A stretch of 64,000 nt of DNA, taken from assembly GCA_964017235.1 (NCBI GenBank), contig OZ024934.1, forward strand, positions 76,846,706 to 76,910,705, given 5' to 3'. How positions within the stretch are numbered: the stretch's first letter is position 1; each line of letters begins with the position of its first letter. Under the pieces are notes generated by a model that had not been told where the DNA came from, ran no database searches, and saw only the letters and a program-made list of their open reading frames with translations. This DNA comes from Sabellastarte sp. h YS-2021 (lineage: Eukaryota; Annelida; Polychaeta; Sabellida; Sabellidae). Both the position numbers and the translations under genes were made by a program. Of the stretch, positions 12,271 to 22,623 are shown in pieces.

Positions 12271-13422
12271 TCATGTAGATAATAAGCAATATGTTAACTG
12301 CACTACACACTTATTAATGTACTAACTTATATTGCAAAAAATACTATTATTACAAAAAAATAAGCATTTTCATACAGAAATTAACTATTATCATCATACA
12401 TCTAGATCATGGTCGAATATATTTACTATTCAAACACTATAGTACAAAGTGACTAGTGATATGTACAAATGATTAAGGGCATCATACAGATCCCCCACCA
12501 CCTTTTAAAAATCTATAACAGATTTTTCTGAACAGCTCATCCTTTATGTAGTATTTATTTCTTTTGTTCCTAGGGCTAGGGACCAAATGTATTCATCCCT
12601 GTGTGATCTATGTATATTAATGAGGTTTTATTAAAAACTCGCAAACTCGAGAGGAGATGAGAGGAAGGTGGGGAGTAATAACCGTAGAAAGTGAAACCTT
12701 ATTCTATTAATATTATTATTAAATTGAGTAGAGAATTCAGTACATCTCCACAGACATACATCAATTAAAGGGTAATTAGTTTATAAGCTTACAAGAAGTG
12801 CATTCACTCATAATTACCCCTGTCATTGGAGTCAGACAGCTTGGACTGAAAGCCCTATAGACCGAGGCGAGAAAAGAATCAGTCTCAGCAAGATGTATGA
12901 GTTTAATAAGAGGACTACTCATCACTATTATTATGAGGGCTCTCAATATCTTTTCTGTCATATCACGCCTGTGACTCTATTTCACTAATAGCACACATCA
13001 ATTATCAGTTGTCTGTTATATAAATAACAGTTATCAAGAGATCATAATTAATGTAGGATTGTTTGCTTAACAATGGATAGGTATTTCAGCTAGTTTTCAA
13101 TTTTATATCGTTCACAACTTAAACAAATTTTATATATCTTTTTCATAAAGATTAGAATGATTCGCTTGAATTATTTTTTTTAAAATTTTTATTATCTTTA
13201 TTTTTTTAAAATTATAATCACATGCCAATATTTATTAGTTTAAAAATACAATAAGAAACACATACATTTTTGACAAGCCCCATTGACAATAGCTGAATAG
13301 TTAAAGCAACAGTTGAATCACTTTAGCTTCACATAAAATATATATGGGTAATACTTTAGAATCATTGCCATCCAACAGAAGGGAATATATAAACACAATT
13401 ATATAATTGTTAACACTGGCCG
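12271..13422. other. No recognisable gene
   Basis: AT-rich; short frames only (for example 12776-12961 on the minus strand) with no family resemblance. Confidence 0.5.
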
Positions 13423-13530
13423 TATTCATGAAAGATCTCAGCCAAGTCTTACACTTAACTTTTGTATAAAAATATAGCCAACTTAAGTCTTAGATTTGAC
13501 TGAGACCTTTTGAGGATACGACCCAGGGGT
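13423..13530. mobile_element. Short fold-back element
   Basis: Left ggccgtattcatgaaagatc and the right end read in reverse, gggtcgtatcctcaaaaggt, followed on each side by tctcag-caa and aacttaag or aagtctta motifs. It is a 108-base non-autonomous element of inverted-repeat type. Confidence 0.6.
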
Positions 13531-14329
13531 TTAATAAATATATCAAGTATGAGGAAGGGAAAATAAAACATAGTTTTAAGGACGTGCCTATTACCGTAAT
13601 AATGTATAAGCAAAAGTATTGTTAATTTATAAACCAAATATCATTTGGTATAATAATTTTATTTAATTTTCCATAAGACATTGAATAAGTCTTTTGAGCT
13701 CCTTCTAATTTTTCTTTAAAATATATTTAAATAATAAAGGGAAAGCAAATCTTCTAAATTTCTTTGTCAATACATAAGTCCTGCTAATTATATGCTATGC
13801 TGATATCTTTAGGAAAATTTCTGTAAGTAAAACTAAAATATTGCAAATGGTATAGTATTTACATAAAATAAGTTATCCTAAATATCCTAATTTTCTGTTA
13901 TATGGGATGCAATTTATTATAAAAGTTGCATTACAAGAAGAGAAAAAACAAAACTGATTATGAGCTACGGGTGGTAAGTGTTTATTAGACAAAATTACAC
14001 AGTACGATTGAATTTATCTTTAATACCCTTACCAAGATATGTTACTCAGTAATTGATCAATTAGCTAAATAGTTGCATTTGGCATACAGACAAAGCAGTT
14101 CAGTTAAAATCCCCACCCCTTGGGACTGGATTATTGAAAGGTCCTAAATCTGAGGAAGTTTCCTCAGATGTAGCAATTTAACCAGTGAATATATATAAAT
14201 GTGATTTAAGTGATTTAAACGAATGGTGTTGAATGGTTTTCGTTTTATGGCTATACTTATTAAAGTCAACCAATAATAGTAGGTGTCATAATATTACTTA
14301 TGCCCTTGACAATGAAAAAGAGCTTTCTG

Positions 14330-14430
14330 GTAGTGTGGGTAACAAAATGGCCTAGGAACACAGAGGGCGTAGGTTCAAACGCTGGTACAGGTTAAACCAA
14401 GGGAACATAAGTAGATAAAGTGACTCTTGC
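14330..14430 (+). mobile_element. Possible tRNA-headed SINE fragment
   Basis: gtgtgggtaacaaaatggcc-taggaacacagagggcg is followed by taggttcaaacgctgg (B-box-like). Similar in layout to 33053-33190 and probably a diverged copy of that family. Confidence 0.4.
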
Positions 14431-14677
14431 AGTTTTTATTATCATCTATTTATTGCATTTATTTCTTAAAATTAAGGGTATAACATTTAGTCTAGGGTGA
14501 CCTCAAATGCAGAAAATATGACCAAGTTCAACTAGTTTAATATAAACTGCACCAAGAAGAACATTAACCGAAATAAAAAATACCACAGTCAAATGTCAGC
14601 ATTAAGAAAAGGCAACCTCAAACAATGGAGCAGACTTAAGCCAAACAAAATTTAGTCCCCTATTTTCCTACAGTACT

Positions 14678-15264
14678 GGGGCCGATTTCACAAAGGGACT
14701 TAAGTCCAGATTTAAACTTAAATTTAAGACTTTGGTCTTAAATTTTGTGAACAGAAGGTTAAGTCTATGGTCTTAGACTTAGTGGATGTTACAAAGCAGC
14801 TAAGTGCATGAAATTGCTAAGTCAGTGGACTTAACTTTAAGTTTGGGAGGTAGTAAGCTTAAATTTTGTAAAGAGGACTTAAATATGGCCGCCATAAACT
14901 TTTCTCCACTTCAAAATTTGAAATGGCTGTAAATAAAGTATAATTACACAAAACACATCACTGAAGTAGTCTTAGGGAAGTTTATATGTGGCATCAAGGT
15001 TTTCCATTTCAAAACAGCCCTTGTCCTTAGATAAAATACATCAAATGAAGGATATATAGCACCAATATTATATTTTGAATAGATATAAAAGGTCACATGA
15101 CACAGAAAATCACTGTGGTTATTTGATAAGCTTGGACTTAGCTAAGTCACCTTTGTAAAATCCATTTTAAGTCCCAGACTTAGCTAAGACCAAAGTCTTA
15201 GATTTAAGTCCCTGTCTTAGCCAATAAAGTGACTTAGTTTAAGTCATTTAGTGAAATCGGCCCC
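14678..15264. mobile_element. Terminal-inverted-repeat element, ggggccgatttcac type
   Basis: Left ggggccgatttcacaaaggg; the right end read in reverse is ggggccgatttcactaaatg. Inside, copies of acttaagtc-like motifs in both orientations. Flanks allow a 3-base CTG duplication. No coding frame, so a MITE-like element. Confidence 0.75.
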
Positions 15265-15267
15265 TGG

Positions 15268-15595
15268 GTTAGATGACCACCTAAAAATAGTGGTCTCCTG
15301 TCATTGGGTCCTATTCACAGTGGCAGGCAAGAGAGCCTCAAGGACATTGACAAATTGTCATCCCTGAGCCCCTATCTTTCAGTTTGGGAATCTCATATTC
15401 TATAGTTTGGGTCTAGGTCGATCCCTGAAAAAGACAGATGAATGGTGGCTCAGATGACCACTTAAATGACTGTCCTGTGTCATTGGGTCTGAACCTAAAT
15501 GGTATCTGAAAGAACCTCGTGGATGTTGGTAAATAGTCATCACTGAGAATCTGTCTTTTATTTAGGGCACGCTGGTCACTTGAACCAGGACTCAA
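15268..15595 (+). repeat. Tandem repeat, two units of about 178 bases
   Basis: Unit 1 begins agatgaccacctaaaaatag (15272) and unit 2 begins agatgaccacttaaatgac (15452). Both continue with tgtcattgggtc, caagagagcctcaaggac / gaaagaacctcgtggat and tcatccctgag / tcatcactgag. The same core (ggaccacataaaatgacag) occurs at 33.14 kb, and in reverse at 26.93 kb next to the 5S-like sequence. Confidence 0.7.
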
Positions 15596-16676
15596 CCGTG
15601 CAGTCCGGATCAGTCAAACATTACTTTGAGCCCTGTAGGAAATGGGATATTGCACTCAACATAAATACAATTAAAAATACAGCAAAATACAGAAGCTAAG
15701 ATACATCTCAAACTTAGCCAATGTCTTCAACTGAATTTTTTTTCAATTTAAGACCTTCAGAAAGTTGACATAAGTTTCTTTTATTTTGTGGCAGCGATAA
15801 TATAAAAATCAGATATTTTTGTCTGAGGTCAGGGTTGTTTAGTCAATGTCATTGCAACTCATGGCAAAACCCCAACTGAGAAATTTGAGTCAAAGCTTAG
15901 CAGTTGGCTAAGACTTGACACCTCTCGTGAATCTGACCACAGGGATCTATTTCACACCTATGATTTAAATACATAAGAACATGTTACTGCTTTATTATCG
16001 CCTTATTTTATTTTCTTAAACTTAGCTAGTTGTATTTTTCATCCTTGTAGATCTTTGCAGAATTTGTCATATTAATTTCAAAGTTATTTATGGTAGACAT
16101 TATACGGGACCCGCATCCCATTGTAGCAACACAATAAAAGCAACTTAGATGACCATTTATATTCCAACATTCAGTCTGGCACGCTGCCAAATACATTACT
16201 TAATTTTATGTGACCAAAAGGGTCAGGCTGTCCCTGTTGTAGACACAGATTTGGGGGTTAAGGACATTTTACTCAACCAAAAGTTGGTGAGATTAGCCTG
16301 CCATACTGCCCAACTGTCGGGAACATTTATATGGGTGATCTATGGTGTTGGACACACGCCACTGTTTCGTCAGATACTCCTAGATTTCTTTGTGTGTGTT
16401 CTGAAAGGACAAAATCTGTCCACATTTCTTGAATGAAATAAAATAGTGTCTGCAGTGTTCTGAGTCTCTGGAATGACGTTTGTCTTCCCATACTTGTCAT
16501 GATCATACCAGAGGTTGCATTGTCTAAGTGTATGTTATATAACCACTAATTCATCCATGTATTGTCAGACTTCTATCAGTTAGCTTTGCATGCTGTGCAA
16601 GACCAAGTTTCTGTCCTGTCGTGTATTATTGTTGATATTTCTGATGGTATGCAGTGGCCAATGCCTTGACATACTT

Positions 16677-16918
16677 GTAAGGGGCGACGGTGGCAGAGTG
16701 GTAACACTCTTGCCTCCCACCTCTGAGGCCGGGGTTTGGTTCCCGGCACAGCCTCAAGTGGGAAAGCTGGTAGTTGCTTGCCATTGGTCGGCAGTTTACA
16801 GTACAGAACCCTGACGAACTGTATGTACTGGTTTCCTCTGCCCTTCCAACTACCCATCGTGATATGACCTGTACAGTGTTGAAAGCAACGTAAAACCCCA
16901 AATAAATAAATAAATAAA
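16677..16918 (+). mobile_element. tRNA-derived SINE, family A, complete copy
   Basis: Best full-length copy: head ggggcgacggtggcagagtg (A box), B-box-like region ggggtttggttcccggc, full body, tail aaataaataaataaat. The flanks are a perfect 11-base target duplication, ttgacatactt, at 16666-16676 and 16919-16929, direct evidence of insertion by retroposition. Open frames on both strands here are not genes. Confidence 0.93.
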
Positions 16919-16947
16919 TTGACATACTTTCAGTATAGCTATAGTTA

Positions 16948-17499
16948 TTCCCCATTCACACTACAGGTGGTATGTCTCATGGCATAAGGTTTTCCGAGAT
17001 GGGCAAAACCACCTTCTAGGATTCCCCCACATCTTCCGGGATTTGGTGTGGCATTCACACTACAGGCAGTATCCCCCCGCGGTAGTCCACATTTGGTAAA
17101 ATGTCCCTGTCTTTCAAGTACCATTTGAGGTATGTCTGTGATCTTGTAACACAGTGGCATTTACTTCCACTCACCTTATGTCGCCATGTTACACTAGAAG
17201 ACAACCCAGTCACAAGCTTATGTACACCGTGGACTACTCCTTCAGTTACCATTGCAAGAAGTTCCTTTGCGCATGCTCACATTCGTCTACACATGCCCAC
17301 AGTACCAAATTTAGAGGCGGAAATCTTAAACATTTTAAAACGTCCAGAGGATATGCAAGGTAATGGACATTTCCCCACTGTGTCATAAGGTGGCATACAA
17401 ACCCTCAAATGGTACTTGCAGGACAGGGACGTTTTACGAAACGCGGACTACCCGCAGACTACCACAGGGGATACTGCCTGTACCTTGAATGGGGTATAA
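16948..17499. mobile_element. MITE family C (ccccattcacactacagg ends), copy 1
   Basis: Left end ttccccattcacactacagg, a second subterminal copy at 17050 (cattcacactacaggcagta), then gtccctgtctttcaagtac. Right end gatactgcctgtac...gaatggggtata. Interior modules (accatttgaggt, acacagtggcat, cagttaccattgcaag) recur in the copies at 30.2, 38.1, 42.5 and 46.4 kb. Several small open frames here are chance. Confidence 0.78.
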
Positions 17500-17960
17500 C
17501 GGTGCAGGGCAGAAACTCAGTCCACTCCCAGAGAAGTTTTGAAATGTCCAACATTTCCACCTAAGGTGGTTCTGGTATAAATGTTCACTGCTCGTAATTG
17601 AATGTCACTGCAGGCTGTTGTTTCATGTCCAAGCTGTTCTTCTACATTTCCGTCTCATTCTGTGTTAAGCCTGTCTTTTCTGTGTCTCCAGTAAACTTAA
17701 ACTTTTGACTAACATTACAGTATCTTTAAAGTGTCCTTTCTTTGTCTTTCTATGTCAGAAGGTGGCCAATGTCCTTCCCAATTCTGATTGACTTTCTGTA
17801 ACCAGAATGTAGTTAGAGGTATGCAGCTGGGTTCCACACGAATTAAAACATTTTACCTCTAGTTCCCCGCCCTCTATAGCCACCGGAAATATCACCTGTA
17901 GTGTGGTCTGGGCATTACTCACTTGCTTTGAGAAGAAGATTGAAACCTGCTTATTCATAT

Positions 17961-18190
17961 TAATGCCCCAGTCAGACTACTTACACTATTGTCTACGTTA
18001 ATAGGCATCCAAAAATCCTGAAAATCGTGGAGGCGGAAACTTTGAACATCTCAAAACTTCCGTGAGTATTAACAGCTGAAACAACGAAAACTAGAGCTTC
18101 TCAATTTCCCACTTTCTGCCTTATTGTGTTTTAGTATTTACAGAAATGAGGGGTTTAAAGTACTACATGGAGCTTGACTGGGGTATTAAC
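17961..18190. mobile_element. MITE family C, short diverged copy
   Basis: ttaatgccccagtcagacta at the left and gcttgactggggtattaac at the right form inverted ends. TTAA lies directly outside both. A third partial end (atatcacctgtagtgtggtc) sits just upstream near 17890-17915. Confidence 0.6.
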
Positions 18191-18998
18191 AACCCAGCTA
18201 AATGATACTAATGGATGACCATATATGTATCTAGAATTTTATGGGGTTTTCAGCAGTAATCTGATTGTTTAGTACTCTATAAATGACGAATACATTGGAA
18301 ACAGTACATCACATGTTTGTAAATAACGTACGTATAAACATACATGTATATTCTCACCCATCCGTCCTTTTGTCGCTGTTTGTTACTACCCATAAACAAC
18401 ACATATAGGCATTTAAAATTTTGAATTCATTTGCTTTTGTTTTAGGTACACATATATACACATTAAATAGGGGTATAAACAACTGAAACAAAACAAAGCT
18501 ATAAAATTGCTGTTTTTTAATTTTTTAATTTATGAAAATGTTGAAGTTAACACAGGAGTAAAGGACAATGGATTTCCACTTGTATTGGAGCCCACTATAC
18601 AAAGGCATCTTCTATGTGGCATAGGTTCCCTTTTGTCATCTAATGGCATTAATAAAAAGGGACAATGGCTGCCCTAAAGGTGTAGACTCATTGTATCTGT
18701 AACAGCTTTCTTTTGTTGACATTAACAAAGGTTAATGCTGTAATGTAGTTTTTCCTCTTCTATTGTTTTAGGGCCGTTCTTGAAGATTAATGACCATCAA
18801 TGTTTTCTTCTGCTTTTTGACTTCTTTAATGGTATTTTAAAGATTTCTATTTCAATGTAATCAACCCCTCCACAGCTGAATACCGAGGAAGAGGCAATTA
18901 TCAGAATTTTGAATTTATTTTTGTAGCATTCAATCTTTCCTTTTCTTTGGGGTGCAACGTAACCAAAATGTCCAACCAATATTACAGGCCAGGGAGAT

Positions 18999-19214
18999 AT
19001 TATTTATTTATTTGGTATTTTACGTAACAGGTCATATCACAATGGGTAGATATGTGGGCAGAGGAAACCAGTACATACAGTTGGTCAAGCTTCTGCAATG
19101 TAAACCGCTGACCATCGGTAAGCAACTACCAACTTTCTCACATAGCGTCCAGGGTTTAAACCACCAATCTCATAGATGGGTGATGAGTGTGTTACCATTG
19201 AGCCACCGTGGTCC
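18999..19214 (-). mobile_element. tRNA-derived SINE, family A (diverged)
   Basis: Minus-strand copy from tatttatttatttgg to ccaccgtggtcc. The body is recognisable (gcagaggaaaccagtacata, cagttggtcaagcttct, agcaactacc), while the head is more diverged (agggtttaaaccacc). Confidence 0.8.
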
Positions 19215-19669
19215 TGTTGTTAGGTCATGAAGACATACATGTGAATCTGTGCATAGGCATACAATGGATCATAGTCACAATGGTTTCTGTAGCAGACAGT
19301 TTTCTGATGCCAACGTCAGACTTTTCCTTATGGTCGTTTTTGTGTCTGTATTTGATTTCAACTTGACTGCATTGTCTTTGTGGCTCCGACAAACGGCTAG
19401 TGCTCATAGAAGAATAAGTTGCCATGTATATCAATGCTGTGTCCCTTCATCCCTCCAGCTGTATATTTCAATACAGCCCTTGAGAGAGGTCATCGCTTGA
19501 TTTCAAATGCTTAAAAAGGTGATTCCGAGTTCTGTCCTACCCAACTGTGAATCCTACTGAATGCATCCTTTCAAAATACAAAGCATATATAACATGTTGG
19601 ACCACAAACCACACAATCTACTTTGGTTTTTGTGACCCAAGAAATGTATGGAAAGTATTAAGCAGTTGC

Positions 19670-20287
19670 TAAAGCAGTTAGCCTGTCCAAGTTCAATCTA
19701 CACAAATTACAGTGCATCCAAAATAGTGCAGCTAGAATTGTATCAAACACCAGTCGATACACCAGCATAACTCCTGTGCTAAAGAAACTGCATTGGCTTC
19801 CTGTTGAACAGCGCATTGTGTTCAAGACAGTCACACTTGTTTATAAGTATCTTCACACAGGTTTTCCCAGGTATTTTTCACCACATCTTTCTTCCTACAG
19901 CAGTTCTTATAGTACCAGGCGCAGTCAAAGTGGTGGTAATTTCCTAGTTATTCCAAAGTTCTGCCCCTCTGTTCATAAATCTGTCAAACAGTTTGGTAAT
20001 AGTTTTGCGTTTGATGCTCCTACTGTGTGGAATACTCTCCCTGATGTGATTCGTGCCTCTCCATCCCTGGCCTCCTTCAGAAAACAGCTTAAAACCTACC
20101 TGTACACCAAAGCATATCCACCCTAGCCTGAATCATCCTCCTGGCGTTCTCCGTGGTGTTCGACCCCTGTTATGTCCCTGGACACAGAATTTTGTTGACT
20201 GCTTTTTGTTTTGTTGCGCCTTAGAGTCCTCTTGTTTGGGGAGATTAAGCGCTATAAAAGTCCAATTAGAATTAGAATTAGAATTGG
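19670..20287 (+). mobile_element. 5'-truncated L2-like LINE, 3' end
   Basis: A 620-base 3' fragment holding the last 150 codons of a CR1/L2-type reverse transcriptase (in frame from about 19674 to the stop at 20124-20126), then a 3' UTR with a hairpin (tcctc...gggga, 20227-20242) and an AATTAG microsatellite tail. Just after the tail, 20290-20310 repeats the pre-tail motif gagattaagc-ctataa-agt in diverged form, so the tail may have been copied twice. Severe 5' truncation is usual for LINE insertions. Confidence 0.88.
19674..20126 (+). pseudogene. LINE reverse transcriptase C-terminal fragment
   Basis: Open frame of about 150 codons. KLQCIQNSAARIVSNTSRYT, then LKKLHWLPVEQRIVFKTVTL, FDAPTVWNTLPDVIRASPSL and SFRKQLKTYLYTKAYPP follow the order found in the thumb and C-terminal region of CR1/L2 proteins. 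The catalytic palm is absent through 5' truncation, so this is not a functional gene. It is the best-kept copy of this subfamily in the window and a useful reference for the fragments at 1.1, 4.5, 8.5-9.7 and 25.4 kb. Confidence 0.88.
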
Positions 20288-21400
20288 ATGAAGAGATTAA
20301 GCTCTATAAGAGTGATGGCTAAACCAAAGTATACTAAGGTGGATAGTTGCAAAGACAATAAAGAACACAGTAGAGGAATTTTATTTACATGTTAGTAGTA
20401 AAATAGGTGACTAGATAAAACAAATTTTTAAAATTAAAGCAATGAAAATTTTAAAACACCATACATCACATAAGCAACACAATAAAATACACAGTAAGTC
20501 CAGTCATGGCCGAAAAGTCAAAATTGGGTTGAAAAGGAGGTATCAAGAGGGGGGGAGTTATCCAGCTCATCCCCAAGTATTCTGAGGCCCATATCTATCT
20601 AACTAGGAGAACTCCCTTAGGCGGGACAACTAAAGGGTCATGGCAACAGGAGGTAAAGTATTTAAATGCAACCCACTACCCAGAGGTACCAAACTCAGGA
20701 TAAGCTCAGGAAAGGAAAAACCCACATCTGAGAAAGAAGAACTGGTTATACCAGAGTTATATTTATGTCAAGTTAAGAGGGGAACTTCAGGGTCCGCCTG
20801 AGTCCGCCTCGCCCAGCAAATTCAAATGCGAAGTTTCCCTCCAAAATAGCCGGTAATTAGGTGTGTGGCTGTATGTATGGCCATTAGATATTGGTCAAAT
20901 ATGTGTCAGGTCAAGAGTGTCAATGACACCTGAGGTTTTAATGCAGCAACTGCCACACCAGGCTCCTCCATAGCCATGCTATACAAAATGGTATGTCAGT
21001 AAAAAATGGCTATATATAGGAACATTAGAGGCTGTTACATTGTCTGAGTGATCAAGCAATTTTAGTTAGTTTATTTTAAAGTTACTTTTTTCACAACACA
21101 CAAAAAGATATTGGATCAATTGTTTGATCAAGTGAGTCATAATGACCACTTGCTTTCCACTAAATGAGATTTTGAAGGATGTTTCTATACTTTAAAAAAA
21201 ATCACTGCTCATTGCTTTTACTGTTGCAAATCAATACAACAGAGAGTAAATCTAAAATTTCAATAGCTGTGATCATGATTGTGAAATAGGGTCATTTAAC
21301 ATGATAGATACCCTCTGTAATAGAGTAATGGGTCATCTGTATTTTGCCAAAAACAAAGCTTAAGGGAAATAACTACAGCTGTGTTTGGTTTAAACTTAAA

Positions 21401-21620
21401 CTCTAACTTTTAAATCAAGATATATTAAGGCTCATAGTTGTTGGTAAAACAAAGTAGTTTTTTTAAATTATGCTTACTTTCAACCAATATCTATTCTAGA
21501 ATGCAGAGGGAAAAGAATATTTTAATAGTTCATACTTGGAAGTAAGCATAAATTTAAAATAAAATACTTTGTGTTACAAACAACTATGAACCTTAACATA
21601 CCTTGATTTAAAAGTTAGAG
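21401..21620. mobile_element. Palindromic fold-back element, arms about 85 bases
   Basis: ctctaacttttaaatcaaga at 21401 pairs with the reverse of ccttgatttaaaagttagag at 21601. The match continues through tattaaggctcatagttgtt and aaacaaagtagttt to atgcttactt near the centre. No coding capacity. Confidence 0.85.
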
Positions 21621-22385
21621 TAATATATGGATTGGCAATATATAGATGATTCAAAACTTAATTGCACTTGAAGTATTTTCACTGTTCTAAGTTCCACAAA
21701 TGGTTCCAGTGTAAGGATATGGAGTAAATGAGTATTTTATGTCTGTACGTGGCTTTTCAAATTGGATTTAACAGGACAGGATTTGCTGGAAAATAAATAA
21801 AACTCAAGCTACTGGCCACTCCATTTCATCTTTTTTTTTTGTCAGGAGGTGGGGCAAAAACCTACACAACCAATTTTGCTTTAAACACGACTGCCCGAAA
21901 CAGCCACTGAAACAGCCACAAAATCAGCCACATTCGAGTGTGCTTCCCGACCTCTAGAATTTGGCCTAATGGCATTTGAATAGATCAGGCTGAAGCTCCT
22001 GACCTTAGAGGTTGGGAATCAAATTCACTGAATTTTGCAAAAACATTATGCATGTTAAATATGCTTCCCAACTTTGCTGAAATTTCCGATTTTGTTTCCT
22101 GACCTATTTGATCTGTCAAAACATGGTCCTTGTTTCAAATTTGCAAAGGATCAGGGGAAAGTGGAGCCACCACTATAGACAGATTATATCACTAAAATAC
22201 ATCAAATACAAACATCGTGAAATTAAGGGATGCCTAAAAGATAAGGGAGGCCCAGTTGCAGGTAGATTAGCTATTTTGAACAGGTTTATATATGTTCATT
22301 GAGGCTTTTATTACATCATACCCCTCACCCCTTAAGCATGTATAGCTAACATTGACTCACAAAGGCTCATTAGAGGTATTTCAAA

Positions 22386-22610
22386 GGGGCCATGGTGGTG
22401 CAGTGGTAACACACTCACCTCACACCACTTAGGTTGGCGGTTCAAACCCCGGACATTACATGGGGAAGTTGGTAGTTGCTTACCAATGGTCGGCAGTTTA
22501 CAGTACAGAACTTTGACCGACGGTATGTACTGGTTTCCTCTGCCCACAAAACTACCCATTGTGATCTGACCTGTACAGTGTTGAAAGTGATGTAAAAACT
22601 CAAATAAATA
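22386..22610 (+). mobile_element. tRNA-derived SINE, family A
   Basis: Head ggggccatggtggtgcagtg with A box, B box ggcggttcaaaccccgg, full body and short AAATAAATA tail. Flanks gaggtatttcaaa (22373-22385) and gagatatttcaaa (22611-22623) are a 13-base target duplication with one mismatch. The long minus-strand frame at 22332-22868 runs through it and is not a gene. Confidence 0.9.
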
Positions 22611-22623
22611 GAGATATTTCAAA

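Noticed and set aside
16945-17388. Cluster of overlapping small frames on both strands
   Set aside because: All lie within MITE family C and recur as unrelated frames in its other copies.
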